Below are positions 7,004 to 16,170 of a DNA stretch of 64,000 bases, one piece after another. Source of the DNA: Marinobacterium_D sp050908845 (lineage in GTDB: Bacteria; Pseudomonadota; Gammaproteobacteria; Pseudomonadales; Balneatricaceae); the NCBI RefSeq assembly GCF_050908845.1, contig NZ_CP194171.1, positions 4,092,001 through 4,156,000 of the forward strand, in the 5' to 3' direction. How positions within the stretch are numbered: the stretch's first letter is position 1; the number at the start of each line of letters is the position of its first letter. The translations under genes and the position numbers were made by a program. The notes below the pieces were generated by a model. That model ran no database searches, had not been told where the DNA came from, and was given only the letters and a program-made list of their open reading frames with translations.

Positions 7004-9613
7004 TCACCCAGTGTTACGCATACCGGCGGAGATACCCGCCATGGTCACCATCAGAGCCTGTTCAAGTCGTTGATCCGGCTGATTTCTATCTCGGTACAGC
7101 AGTTCCGCCTGGAGAAAATGGAGCGGATCGATATAGGGATTGCGAACGTCAATCGACTGGCTGATGACCGGGTTGTGTTCAAGCAGCTCGCTCACTTCCT
7201 TGATCTGTTTAACCTGATCTACCGCTGTTTGCAGGCGCGATCTCAGATTCGATCCCAGCGTGGTCAATTCCGGCGATACCAGCCGGTGCTCATAATACCC
7301 GGCGATATGGATATCGCTCTTCGCCAGTACCATCTCAAGCATATCGACGTAGGAGCGGAAAAACGGCCAGTTACGATACATATGCTGCAACGCCGGCAGC
7401 TCGCCCTGCTTGATCGCACTGCTCAGCGCCTGATCCGAGCCCAGCCAGGCCGGCAACATCAACCGGATCTGGGTCCAGGCAAAGATCCAGGGAATGGCAC
7501 GCAGGGACTCGACACCGCCATCCGCACGACGCTTGGCCGGCCGGGAGCCCAACGGCAGCTTGGCCAGCTCCTGCTCAGGTGTCGCGGCACGGAAATAGGG
7601 CACGAACTGTGGATCCTCGCGCACGATGGCACGGTATGACTCAAGACCCGAGGCGGCGAGGCGATCCATTTCATCGCGCCAGTCGTCATTGGGCGCCGGC
7701 GCCGGCGCCAGCGTTGCCTGCAGTACCGCCCCGGTATAAAGCTCCATATTGCGGGTTGCAAGCTCCGGAACCCCGAACTTGAAGCGGATCATCTCGCCCT
7801 GCTCGGTCACCCTCAGGCTGCCGGCCACGGAGCCAGGCGGCTGCGCCAGTATCGCCGTGTGACTGGGGCCGCCCCCCCGGCCGACAGTACCCCCGCGGCC
7901 ATGAAACAGCGTCAGTTTGATACCGTACTGGGCGCACAACCGGGTCAGTGCCTCCTGAGCCCGGAACTGCCCCCAGGCAGCGGCCAGCTGACCCGCGTCC
8001 TTGGAGGAATCGGAATAGCCGATCATCACCTCCTGGTTACCGCCGGCGTAGCTGCGATACCAATCCACCTCGAACAGCGACTGCATACAGTTGCTGGCGT
8101 TATCCAGGTCATCCAGCGTCTCGAAGAGCGGCACTACGCGGATGTTGTGGCCGATACCCAGCTCCTGCAGCAACAGGATAACCGCCAGCACATCGGAGGG
8201 CTGGCTGGCCATGGAAATCACATAGGAGCCCAACGCCGTCGGGTCCGCATCAGCGACAACCTTGCAGGTATCGAGCACCTCCTGAACATTGGCGCTCGGC
8301 TGCCAGCGATGCGGCAATAAGGGGCGGCGCGATAGGAGCTCGCGCAGAAGAAACGCCTGCTTGTCCGACTCGCTCCACTGGCTGTAACGACCGAGGCCAT
8401 AGAAGCCGGTCAGTTCATCAAATACCTCCGCGTGGCGGTCCGCGTTCTGGCGGATATCGAGTCGCACCATGTTAAGCCCGAAACAGGCGACACGACGGAT
8501 AAGATCCTCCAGCTTTCCGCCGGCGATGCTCGACATGCCGCACTCGATCAGGGAGCGGTGGCAGAGTTTGAGCGGCAGCAACAGCTGTTCTATTTTCTCG
8601 ATCGGCAGAGGACCTTCGGGCTGGTGCCCATCCATCTGCGCCTCTATCCCCTCCCGGGAGATCAGCAGATCGTGTTTCAGATCGCCCAACAGCGTGCGGT
8701 AAGGCTCAGCCACATCACCTGTCAGCGCCCGCAATTCCGCACTGGCGCGGAACATGGAGAGTTCCGAACGCAACTCATCCACCGCCCCGGCGTAGAGATC
8801 CAGCGCCTCCCAGCGAGCCAGCAGCAGCACCTCTTTGGTTACCTCGGCCGTGACGTTCGGGTTACCGTCACGGTCGCCCCCCATCCAGGAGGAAAAGCGT
8901 ATCGGGCAGCAGTCCAGCGGCAAGCTCTGGCCGAGCGAGCTTTCGACCTCCGCATTCAACTGACGCAGGAAACGCGGTACCGCATCCCAAAGCGAGTTTT
9001 CCAGCACCGCCAACCCCCAGCGCGCTTCATCCACCGGGGTCGGTCGCTGTTTGCGAATTTCATCGGTATGCCAGATCTGGCTGACCAGCTCGTCGACGCG
9101 GCTCTGGCAGGCTTCGCCCCTGTCGAGCTTTTTCAGGCAGTCGGTAATGCCATCATATTTCTGAATCAGGGTGCGGCGGTTAACTTCGGTGGGGTGAGCG
9201 GTGAGAACCAGGTCGATATTGAGATCGGCAAGCGTATCGATCAGCTGCTTGCTGCTCAAGCCCTCGGATTTCAGGTTTGACAGCAGAACACGCAGAGTAT
9301 CCGGCATCTCCTGGGCTGCGGCATTGTCGAGACGGCGACGCACACGGTGGTGCTCTTCGGCAATATTGGCCAGGTTCAGAAACTGGGTAAAGGCCCGGGC
9401 CACGGGAAGCACTTCATCCTCGTGCAGTTTGCCCAGCTCTTCCAGCAGCTGCTGATGTTCGGGTTCATCCTCTGAACGCCCTGCTTTGGCGAGCTTGCGG
9501 ATCTGCTCCACCCGGGCCAGGAATTCGGGGCCTTTATCACTGGAGATCGTGCGCCCCAGGCTTTCCCCAAGCATACGGACATCATCACGCAGGTCTTCGT
9601 GCAGATCGCTCAT
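7004..9613 (-). CDS. ppc: phosphoenolpyruvate carboxylase
   Basis: An 869-residue enzyme that adds bicarbonate to PEP to form oxaloacetate, the main anaplerotic step. Landmarks in order: LTAHPTEVNRRT with the catalytic His near residue 138, GGDRDGNPNVT, the second signature GYSDSSKDAG, the glycine-rich loop HGRGGTVGRGGGPSH, and the C-terminal MRNTG where the family normally ends in a similar NTG. Length is normal. The ATG at 9613 has GAGGGAG upstream. A candidate promoter lies at 9647-9674. No clear terminator was seen after the stop in the 212 bases before adk. Confidence 0.97.
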   Translation of the reverse strand: MSDLHEDLRDDVRMLGESLGRTISSDKGPEFLARVEQIRKLAKAGRSEDEPEHQQLLEELGKLHEDEVLPVARAFTQFLNLANIAEEHHRVRRRLDNAAAQEMPDTLRVLLSNLKSEGLSSKQLIDTLADLNIDLVLTAHPTEVNRRTLIQKYDGITDCLKKLDRGEACQSRVDELVSQIWHTDEIRKQRPTPVDEARWGLAVLENSLWDAVPRFLRQLNAEVESSLGQSLPLDCCPIRFSSWMGGDRDGNPNVTAEVTKEVLLLARWEALDLYAGAVDELRSELSMFRASAELRALTGDVAEPYRTLLGDLKHDLLISREGIEAQMDGHQPEGPLPIEKIEQLLLPLKLCHRSLIECGMSSIAGGKLEDLIRRVACFGLNMVRLDIRQNADRHAEVFDELTGFYGLGRYSQWSESDKQAFLLRELLSRRPLLPHRWQPSANVQEVLDTCKVVADADPTALGSYVISMASQPSDVLAVILLLQELGIGHNIRVVPLFETLDDLDNASNCMQSLFEVDWYRSYAGGNQEVMIGYSDSSKDAGQLAAAWGQFRAQEALTRLCAQYGIKLTLFHGRGGTVGRGGGPSHTAILAQPPGSVAGSLRVTEQGEMIRFKFGVPELATRNMELYTGAVLQATLAPAPAPNDDWRDEMDRLAASGLESYRAIVREDPQFVPYFRAATPEQELAKLPLGSRPAKRRADGGVESLRAIPWIFAWTQIRLMLPAWLGSDQALSSAIKQGELPALQHMYRNWPFFRSYVDMLEMVLAKSDIHIAGYYEHRLVSPELTTLGSNLRSRLQTAVDQVKQIKEVSELLEHNPVISQSIDVRNPYIDPLHFLQAELLYRDRNQPDQRLEQALMVTMAGISAGMRNTG

Positions 9614-9646
9614 CTATCGGCTCCCTCTGGAAGATGGTCTGCCTTC

Positions 9647-9674
9647 ATCCTACCCCATTGGAGTACGCTGCCAA
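9647..9674 (-). promoter_or_regulatory. candidate sigma-70 promoter of ppc
   Basis: On the minus strand TTGGCA (9674-9669) and TAGGAT (9652-9647) are separated by 16 bases, about 34 bases upstream of the ppc ATG. Confidence 0.45.
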
Positions 9675-9690
9675 CCCCCTTAACGGAGTT

Positions 9691-10077
9691 TCATCGATGA
9701 GTCACAACTGACTGAAAGCGTTTTAGGGCCGTCTCTGCCTGGGCCTGGTCACCAAACTGCACTCTGCGCTGACGCTGCTGGCTGAAGCTGAGCTCGATAC
9801 GGTAGTGATAGCGGGAGCGGTCTTCATGTTCGTCGAAGCCTATTTCGGCCCGATCCAGCTCACTGAATGCGAACCGTTCGACACGGTCGGGATGTACCAG
9901 CGCCATCTCCTTGCGACCGACATCGATGACCAGCTCAGGACTACCGCCGATCCGTTCGCTGATCTCGAAACCCGACTGTTGCAGAGCGGTTTTCTGCCCC
10001 TGGGCACGCTGATAGTTCCAGAACCCCAAAGCGGCGAGAATGATGATCCCGACGATAACGAGCTGAAAGCCTGACAT
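9691..10077 (-). CDS. small membrane-anchored hypothetical protein
   Basis: A 128-residue protein. The ATG at 10077 is preferred over an upstream in-frame start because it puts a hydrophobic helix (residues about 4-20) at the very N-terminus and lies three bases from the mazG stop, suggesting coupled translation. After the anchor the sequence is polar with alternating strands (IDVGRKEMALVHPDRVERFAF; RYHYRIELSFSQQ) and ends in a basic helix. It probably forms the tail of the relA-mazG operon. I do not recognise a family and can only say it is a bitopic membrane protein. Confidence 0.65.
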   Translation of the reverse strand: MSGFQLVIVGIIILAALGFWNYQRAQGQKTALQQSGFEISERIGGSPELVIDVGRKEMALVHPDRVERFAFSELDRAEIGFDEHEDRSRYHYRIELSFSQQRQRRVQFGDQAQAETALKRFQSVVTHR

Positions 10078-10079
10078 GT

Positions 10080-10886
10080 TCAAAGCCCCCGCGTTTTGGC
10101 TTCGTCCCACCAGGCATCCAGCTGCGCCAGGCTGAACCGGGTCCAGTCACCACCGCGGGATTCAACCTGCTGTTCAATGTAACGGAAGCGGCGCTCAAAC
10201 TTGGCATTGGTACCGCGCACCGCCTGCTCGGGATCCACCCCGAGGTGGCGCGCCAGGTTGACCTGCACAAACAGCAGATCGCCCATCTCGTCGGCGATCT
10301 CCGCCTGCCGGCCCGCCTTGATTGCTTCGCGCAGTTCGGCGACCTCCTCTTCGATCTTATCCAGCACCGGCAGCGCTTCGCCCCAGTCGAACCCCACCTT
10401 GGAGGCCCGTTTCTGCAGCTTGGCGGCACGACTGAGTCCAGGCAGCCCCAGCGGGATCTCGTCAAGCAATCCAGTGCGCAGCTTGGCGTTACGCTCCTGC
10501 TGCTTTATTTCTTCCCAGCGTTGGCCAACCTGCTCGGTATCTATCCCCTGTTCGCGGGCCTCTCCCCGCAGCGTGCCGTCGGTAAACACATGGGGATGGC
10601 GGCGAATCAGTTTTTCCACCAGTTGATCGACAATGGCGTGAAAATCAAAGCGCCGATCCTCGGAGCCGAGCTGGGCATAGAAGATCACCTGGAACAGCAG
10701 GTCGCCGAGCTCATCTTTCAGGTGAGGCCAGTCCTGCCGCTCGATGGTATCGGCCACCTCGTAGGCCTCTTCCAGGGTATGCGGCACGATGGACGCAAAA
10801 TCCTGTTCCAGGTCCCAGGGGCAGCCGCTTTCCGGGTCACGCAGGCGTTGCATCAGGTAGATCAGATCGTCCAGGGAATAGCTCAC
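10080..10886 (-). CDS. mazG: nucleoside triphosphate pyrophosphohydrolase MazG
   Basis: A 268-residue all-alpha NTP pyrophosphatase that hydrolyses NTPs to NMP and pyrophosphate and, in E. coli, is linked to relA and (p)ppGpp. Two MazG domains are visible: N-terminal PWDLEQDFASIVPHTLEEAYE with ELGDLLFQVIFYAQ, and C-terminal EEEVAELREA with DEMGDLLFVQVNLARHL. The Glu/Asp clusters are the Mg ligands. The GTG start overlaps the relA stop by four bases (GTGA), so translation is coupled to relA, as in the classical relA-mazG arrangement. Confidence 0.95.
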   Translation of the reverse strand: MSYSLDDLIYLMQRLRDPESGCPWDLEQDFASIVPHTLEEAYEVADTIERQDWPHLKDELGDLLFQVIFYAQLGSEDRRFDFHAIVDQLVEKLIRRHPHVFTDGTLRGEAREQGIDTEQVGQRWEEIKQQERNAKLRTGLLDEIPLGLPGLSRAAKLQKRASKVGFDWGEALPVLDKIEEEVAELREAIKAGRQAEIADEMGDLLFVQVNLARHLGVDPEQAVRGTNAKFERRFRYIEQQVESRGGDWTRFSLAQLDAWWDEAKTRGL

Positions 10887-13156
10887 GCCCGAGCCCCCCG
10901 GCGCTCACGATGTACATCCATGACGTTCTGAATCTGGTTGATCTTGTCCATGACGCGCCCGAGCATATCAAGGCGCGTGATCTCGATCGTCAGTGAAAGA
11001 CGCGCCAGGTTGCTCTTCGGATCGGTGGCTGTGTTGGCGGCCAGCACGTTAATCCGTTCATTGGCCAGCACCATCATCACGTCGCGCAGCAGGCCGGAGC
11101 GGTCGAAGGCCTCGATCGACACATCGACCGGATAGGTCGTTGCACGCTCCTCTCCCCAATCAACGCCGATCACCCGATCCGGCTCCTGATCTTTCAGTGC
11201 CAGCAGGTTCGAACAGTCTTCGCGGTGAATGGAGACGCCGCGCCCCTGGGTGATGTAGCCCATGATCGGATCGCCCGGCACCGGCTTGCAGCAGGAGGCC
11301 ACTGTGGTCAGCAGGTTGCCGACGCCATGGATGCTGACGCCGCTGCCGCCAGAACGCGGTTCACTGGCAGCAGTGTTGCTCGGCAACGCCAGATCCAGCT
11401 GCTGGTCGTCTTTTTCCTCGGTTTCCACCTGAGCCTGGGCGGCATTGATAATCTGCGACAGACGCAGGTCACCGGCGCCCAGAGCGGCATACATATCCTC
11501 GGCATGCTTGAAGTGCAGCGCCTTGGTGACTTCGTGCATGTCGATCAGGTGGCTGTCGATCGCCAGTCGCCGCATCTCACGCTGAACCATCTCCCGCCCG
11601 GCTTCGGCGTTCTGATCTTTCGCCTGCAGCTTGAACCAGTGCGCCACCTTGGCCCTGGCGCGGGAGGTCGTCACATAGCCCAGGTTGGCGTTGAGCCAGT
11701 CACGGCGCGGGCGCTCCTCTCCGGTCAGCACCTCAACCTGATCGCCGGTTTTCAGCGGCCGGTTCAGCGGCGCAATACGACCATTGATACGCGCACCCCG
11801 GCAACGGTGGCCGATCTCGGTGTGCACCCGGTAGGCAAAATCCACCGGTGTTGCCCCGGTGGGCAGATCGACCACATGCCCGTCCGGCGTAAACACATAG
11901 ACCCGGTCCTGCACCGCATCACCGCGGAGCATATCGCCGAAGGTCTCACTGTCGCCGAGCTCGTCATGCCACTCGAGCACCTGACGCAGCCAGGAGATCT
12001 TCTCCTCGTAGCCGTCACGACGCGCCTTGGTATCCGTGCCCTTGTACAGGTGGTGGGCGCAGACACCGAGCTCGGCCTCTTCGTGCATGCTGAAGGTACG
12101 GATCTGAACCTCAAGCACCTTGCCTTCCGGACCGAAAACAGCTGTATGCAGAGAGCGGTAGCCGTTGGGTTTGGGCGATGCGATATAGTCGTCGAACTCG
12201 TGAGCGATGTTGCGCCACAGCCCGTGCACTATACCCAGCACGGTGTAGCAGTCGCGGATTTCCGGCACCAGAATACGCACGGCGCGCACATCGTAGACCT
12301 GGCTGAATTCGATGTTCTTGCGCTGCATTTTGCGCCAGATGCTGTAGATATGCTTGGCACGCCCCATTACGTCGCCTTCGATGTTGGCGTCGTGCAGGCG
12401 TTCACGCAGCATATCGACGACTTCATTGATATACAGCTGCCGATCAAGGCGCTTCTCATCAAGGAGACGGGCGATGTGCTTGTAGTCGTTGGGCTTGAGG
12501 TAGCGGAACGAGAGGTCTTCCAGTTCCCATTTGATGTGACCGATACCCAGGCGATGGGCCAGGGGCGCATAGATGTCGAACACCTCGCGCGCCACCAGGT
12601 AGCGCTTCTTGCGGGAACCATCCTTGACGCTACGGATGGCACAGGTACGCTCGGCGATCTTGATCAGCGCAACGCGGACATCATCGATCATCGCCACCAG
12701 CATCTTGCGCAGGTTATCCACCTGGGCGACGCCGGTGCCGAATACATTCTCTATGCTGCGGGGGTTCTTCAGCGATCCGATGGCGGCCATCTGCAGCACG
12801 CCATTGATCAGGTCGGCGACCTCTCCACCGAACTGCTCGCGCACGGCATTGAGGCTCAACTTAGCTTCACGCACCGAGCGATACAGAATCGCAGCGACCA
12901 GTGTCACCTGATCCTGATTCAGTTCCGCCAGAATCTGCGCCATTTCCAACCCGGTGAGGAAGCTGCCAGCTGTCGTTTCATCCCAGCTGTCTTCTTCACG
13001 GGGTACATCTTCATGGGACCGGTAAGCCAGTTCCGCTGCCCGGAGTACCTGTTCCGGATCCGTTAGCGGAACCTGCTCTTGCAACCTTTCAAGCCACAGA
13101 TCCAGATCCACACTGCCATCATCCCTTACAGGGTGGTCTTCTCGAACTTTTACCAT
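10883..13156 (-). CDS. relA: GTP pyrophosphokinase (stringent response synthetase)
   Basis: A 757-residue long RSH protein that makes (p)ppGpp on stalled ribosomes. The HD region is degenerate: the position of the HD pair reads YRSV (near ILYRSVREAKLS), so hydrolase activity is not expected. The synthetase domain includes VYDVRAVRI and the EFDD signature (EXDD, RelA type rather than the RXKD of Rel/SpoT) before YIASPKPNGYRSLHT. Then come TGS (VYVFTPDGHVVDLP), a Cys pair in VASCCKPVPGD and a C-terminal ACT domain. The ATG is at 13156. The order cysM-relA-mazG matches Pseudomonas except that no rlmD lies between cysM and relA. Confidence 0.96.
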   Translation of the reverse strand: MVKVREDHPVRDDGSVDLDLWLERLQEQVPLTDPEQVLRAAELAYRSHEDVPREEDSWDETTAGSFLTGLEMAQILAELNQDQVTLVAAILYRSVREAKLSLNAVREQFGGEVADLINGVLQMAAIGSLKNPRSIENVFGTGVAQVDNLRKMLVAMIDDVRVALIKIAERTCAIRSVKDGSRKKRYLVAREVFDIYAPLAHRLGIGHIKWELEDLSFRYLKPNDYKHIARLLDEKRLDRQLYINEVVDMLRERLHDANIEGDVMGRAKHIYSIWRKMQRKNIEFSQVYDVRAVRILVPEIRDCYTVLGIVHGLWRNIAHEFDDYIASPKPNGYRSLHTAVFGPEGKVLEVQIRTFSMHEEAELGVCAHHLYKGTDTKARRDGYEEKISWLRQVLEWHDELGDSETFGDMLRGDAVQDRVYVFTPDGHVVDLPTGATPVDFAYRVHTEIGHRCRGARINGRIAPLNRPLKTGDQVEVLTGEERPRRDWLNANLGYVTTSRARAKVAHWFKLQAKDQNAEAGREMVQREMRRLAIDSHLIDMHEVTKALHFKHAEDMYAALGAGDLRLSQIINAAQAQVETEEKDDQQLDLALPSNTAASEPRSGGSGVSIHGVGNLLTTVASCCKPVPGDPIMGYITQGRGVSIHREDCSNLLALKDQEPDRVIGVDWGEERATTYPVDVSIEAFDRSGLLRDVMMVLANERINVLAANTATDPKSNLARLSLTIEITRLDMLGRVMDKINQIQNVMDVHRERRGARA

Positions 13157-13343
13157 GGAGTCATACCGCTCCTGTCACTCGCTTCTGCTGTTACCCGTTT
13201 CGGTATCGGAAACCGTGTAACCCAAGTTCAGCACCGACCAAGCCGGCGGCGCTATTCTAAAGGTTCAGGCGTTGCGACGCGAGCAGCGCCCCCATCAGGG
13301 CGCAGGTCGCTCCGGATTCGAGACGGGACTGCAGGGGCCGGGT

Positions 13344-14240
13344 CTAGGGGTTATAGACACCGGTAGACAGATAACGATCCCCTCGATCACAGATGATACA
13401 TACAATGGTAGCGCCTTCGACCTGCTCTGCCAGCCGCAGGGCACCGGCGACCGCGCCACCAGAACTGACACCACAGAAGATCCCTTCACGCCGCGCCAGC
13501 TCACGCATGCACTCCTCGGCTTCGGTCTGGGTAATGTCGATAACGCGGTCCACACGCGAGGCTTCGTAAATACTCGGCAGGTAGGCCTCGGGCCAACGCC
13601 GGATACCGGGTATCTGGGAGCCCTCCTGCGGCTGCAGACCGACTATCTCGATATTCGGATTCTGCTCTTTAAGAAAACGCGAGGTGCCCATGATTGTGCC
13701 AGTGGTTCCCATGGAACTGACAAAGTGCGTGATCGTACCCTGAGTCTGTTCCCAAAGCTCAGGACCTGTGGTCAGGTAATGGGCCTGGGGGTTATCCGGG
13801 TTGGAAAACTGATCCAGCACACGTCCCTCTCCCGCGGCCTGCATCTCCAGCGCCAGGTCCCGCGCACGCTCCATGCCCTCGGCCTGAGTGACCTCGATCA
13901 GCTCGGCACCGTAGGCGGTCATGGCGGCCTTGCGCTCGTCGCTCATGTTATCCGGCATGATCAGCTTCATTTTGTAGCCCTTGATCGCAGCCGCCATCGC
14001 CAGCGCTATACCGGTGTTTCCGGAGGTTGCCTCGATCAGCGTATCGCCCGGTTTTATCTCTCCCCGGGATTCTGCCAGCGAAATCATGCTCAGTGCCGGG
14101 CGGTCTTTCACCGATCCTGCCGGGTTGTTACCTTCCAGCTTACAGAGAATAATATTGTCATTCGCCGCCTGGATTCGCTGCAGACGAACCAGTGGCGTAT
14201 GGCCGACGCAGTCGGCAATGGTGGGATAATGCACAGACAT
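13344..14240 (-). CDS. cysM: cysteine synthase B
   Basis: A 298-residue PLP enzyme that makes cysteine from O-acetylserine and sulfide or thiosulfate. The PLP lysine is K45 in NPAGSVKDRPA, the substrate loop is EATSGNTGIALA, and the phosphate-binding loop is GTTGTIMG. Shorter length and the C-terminal ICDRGDRYLSTGVY favour CysM over CysK. It stands 187 bases before relA. Downstream of it (13280-13310) there is a GC-rich imperfect hairpin without a T-run. The ATG at 14240 has only a weak ribosome binding site. Confidence 0.94.
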   Translation of the reverse strand: MSVHYPTIADCVGHTPLVRLQRIQAANDNIILCKLEGNNPAGSVKDRPALSMISLAESRGEIKPGDTLIEATSGNTGIALAMAAAIKGYKMKLIMPDNMSDERKAAMTAYGAELIEVTQAEGMERARDLALEMQAAGEGRVLDQFSNPDNPQAHYLTTGPELWEQTQGTITHFVSSMGTTGTIMGTSRFLKEQNPNIEIVGLQPQEGSQIPGIRRWPEAYLPSIYEASRVDRVIDITQTEAEECMRELARREGIFCGVSSGGAVAGALRLAEQVEGATIVCIICDRGDRYLSTGVYNP

Positions 14241-14274
14241 CTTATGATCCGGGAAGAGGTTTAAATTCCAAAAA

Positions 14275-14306
14275 GAAATAAGAGATAAAAATCTTATTCC
14301 TCTTTA
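14275..14306 (-). terminator. weak candidate terminator after acpS
   Basis: Inverted repeat AATAAGA/TCTTATT-like arms around a short T-rich loop, followed on the minus strand by TCTTTTT, between the acpS stop and cysM. The stem is AT-rich and therefore weak. Confidence 0.35.
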
Positions 14307-14344
14307 TTTTGGATAATATCAAGCGATCGGGCGGGTCGACAACT

Positions 14345-14719
14345 TCAGCCTTCAGCGACAACCATTGCCACTACATAGTGTCGTTCGTCACTGTAGGAAA
14401 GATGCCAATGCTGAATACCCAGATCTCTCGCGATCTCTGCTGCGGTACCGCTAAGCCTCAGCAAGGGTCTTCCCGCCTCAGTTTTCTCAATGCAAAGGTG
14501 GTGCCAGCTAACGCCCCGACCGATTCCGGTCCCCAGGGCCTTTACCGCTGCTTCCTTGGCGGCGAACCGCTTGGCGAGGAAACGGGCCGGGTCTGAGGCG
14601 ACCTGAAACAGGTCAAGCTCAGCGGCTGTCAGTATGCGCCGGGCCAGGGTCGCCCGGCGCGCCAGGGCCGCCTCTATGCGTTCTATTTCACAGAGATCGG
14701 TGCCCAGCCCGATGATCAT
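14345..14719 (-). CDS. acpS: holo-[acyl-carrier-protein] synthase
   Basis: A 124-residue phosphopantetheinyl transferase that converts apo-ACP to holo-ACP using CoA. It has the two Mg-ligand motifs of the family: GLGTDLCEIERIE (Asp8) at the N-terminus and FLAKRFAAKEAAVKALG (catalytic Glu/Lys) in the middle. The ATG overlaps the pdxJ stop by four bases (ATGA), so it is the last gene of the lepA-to-acpS run. Confidence 0.95.
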   Translation of the reverse strand: MIIGLGTDLCEIERIEAALARRATLARRILTAAELDLFQVASDPARFLAKRFAAKEAAVKALGTGIGRGVSWHHLCIEKTEAGRPLLRLSGTAAEIARDLGIQHWHLSYSDERHYVVAMVVAEG

Positions 14720-15486
14720 CGGCGTACCGCATCGCGACGTGCCTGAACCCGTTGCTGAGCCAGCATCATCAAATCACGCATTTCGACAACAGCCTGCTTG
14801 AGCCCGACGAACAGGGCATGTGCAATCAGGCCGTGGCCAATATTGAGCTCGTGCAGCTCGGGAATCTCCGCCACCTGCTCAACGTTGTGATAGTGCAGGC
14901 CATGACCGGCATTGACGACCAAGCCAAGATCCCGCGCCCGTCGGGCCGCCTGTTTGAGGCGTTCAAGTTCGGCCTTTTGTGCAGCACCCTCGGCATCCGC
15001 ATAGGCGCCGGTATGCAGTTCAATCACCGGTGCCTGACAGCGGGCAGCGGCTTCGATCTGGGCACTGTCCGGGTCGATGAACAGGGAGACTTCGCAGCCG
15101 GCCTTCTGCAAGCGCTGACAGGCAGCCGCGACCGATTCAAACTGGCCGAGGACATCCAGACCACCTTCGGTAGTCAGCTCTTCCCGCTTCTCCGGCACCA
15201 GGCACACGTGGGCCGGGCGGATCTCCTCAGCGAACGCCAGCATCTCTTCGGTAACCGCCATCTCCAGGTTCATCCGGGTGTTCAGAACCTGTGCCAACAG
15301 GCGCACGTCACGCTCCTGAATATGGCGCCGGTCCTCACGCAGATGCACTGTGATCCCGTCGGCACCCGCTTCTTCCGCCAGCAGGGCTGCATGAACCGGG
15401 TCTGGATAACGTGTGCCCCGCGCCTGACGAAGGGTCGCAATATGATCGATGTTGACGCCCAGAAGCAGGCGATTGGGATCTACCAC
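14716..15486 (-). CDS. pdxJ: pyridoxine 5'-phosphate synthase
   Basis: A 256-residue TIM-barrel enzyme that condenses 3-amino-2-oxopropyl phosphate with 1-deoxyxylulose 5-phosphate to give pyridoxine 5'-phosphate. Signatures: GVNIDHIATLRQARGT, HLREDRRHI, NLEMAVTEEML, CLVPEKREELTTEGGLD, ELHTGAYA and NIGHGLIAHALF. The start is a GTG at 15486 with AAGGAG six bases upstream. It lies four bases after the recO stop and overlaps acpS, the standard era-recO-pdxJ-acpS order. Confidence 0.96.
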   Translation of the reverse strand: MVDPNRLLLGVNIDHIATLRQARGTRYPDPVHAALLAEEAGADGITVHLREDRRHIQERDVRLLAQVLNTRMNLEMAVTEEMLAFAEEIRPAHVCLVPEKREELTTEGGLDVLGQFESVAAACQRLQKAGCEVSLFIDPDSAQIEAAARCQAPVIELHTGAYADAEGAAQKAELERLKQAARRARDLGLVVNAGHGLHYHNVEQVAEIPELHELNIGHGLIAHALFVGLKQAVVEMRDLMMLAQQRVQARRDAVRR

Positions 15487-15489
15487 GGT

Positions 15490-16170
15490 TTACTCCTTAA
15501 TTTTCGAAAACAGTAGCCGGCTGTGCAGTGGACGCTCTCCCAATAGCTCGGCAAGCACCTCGCGCATCAACCGCTTCGCACTGCGACGGACCTGCATATC
15601 GCTGTAGTTGTCTTCAGCCATCGCCAGCAGGTGACTACCGGGATATCCCGTCGCGGACAGGCTCGGAATCAGTCCCTGCTGTGATTGATAAGTATAGGAA
15701 AGCAACGGATCTTTCCGGGCCAGATCAAGAGAGAACCCCAGCTCTTCCAGCAACTGGCGCTCAAAGGTTCGCAGAGCGCCCTCGATATCGGTCCCGGACT
15801 GCAGCTCATTCAATACATAGCGATAGTAAAGGAACAGCCGCGGACAGGGCTCGCCCGGTTGAAGAAGCCGCTGCAGCAGCTCATTGACATACAGACCACA
15901 GAGCAGCGCCCTGCCGGTCAGAGGCGGCGAAATCTCAACAGTCTCCACCGGCCCCAGGGTCTTGAGTTCGTGCCTGCCCTGCCAGCCCAGCTGCAGTGAC
16001 TGAAAGGGCTGCAGCGCAGACCTGAGTCTGGCACGGGGACGACGCGCCCCTTTCGCCACGGCTGAAATAACACCCTGCTCCAGCGTCAGGAAGTCAACCA
16101 GCAGGCTGGTTTCACGGTAAGGCCGGCTGTGCAGTACATACCCGGCCGACGCATCGACCCTCGGGCTCAT
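15490..16170 (-). CDS. recO: DNA repair protein RecO
   Basis: A 226-residue recombination mediator that, with RecR, loads RecA on SSB-coated single-stranded DNA in the RecF pathway. The N-terminal OB-fold is visible (GYVLHSRPYRETSLLVDFLT, GVISAVAKGARRPRA), followed by an alpha-helical part (FERQLLEELGF). Cysteines for a zinc finger are absent, as in E. coli RecO. The ATG overlaps the era stop by one base (TAATG). Confidence 0.94.
   Translation of the reverse strand: MSPRVDASAGYVLHSRPYRETSLLVDFLTLEQGVISAVAKGARRPRARLRSALQPFQSLQLGWQGRHELKTLGPVETVEISPPLTGRALLCGLYVNELLQRLLQPGEPCPRLFLYYRYVLNELQSGTDIEGALRTFERQLLEELGFSLDLARKDPLLSYTYQSQQGLIPSLSATGYPGSHLLAMAEDNYSDMQVRRSAKRLMREVLAELLGERPLHSRLLFSKIKE

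Noticed and set aside
11225..13066. Long plus-strand open frame (613 codons) opposite relA
   Set aside because: It is antisense to a complete, conserved relA with motifs throughout; its own translation has no recognisable domains and high His/Gln content typical of mirror frames of GC-rich genes.
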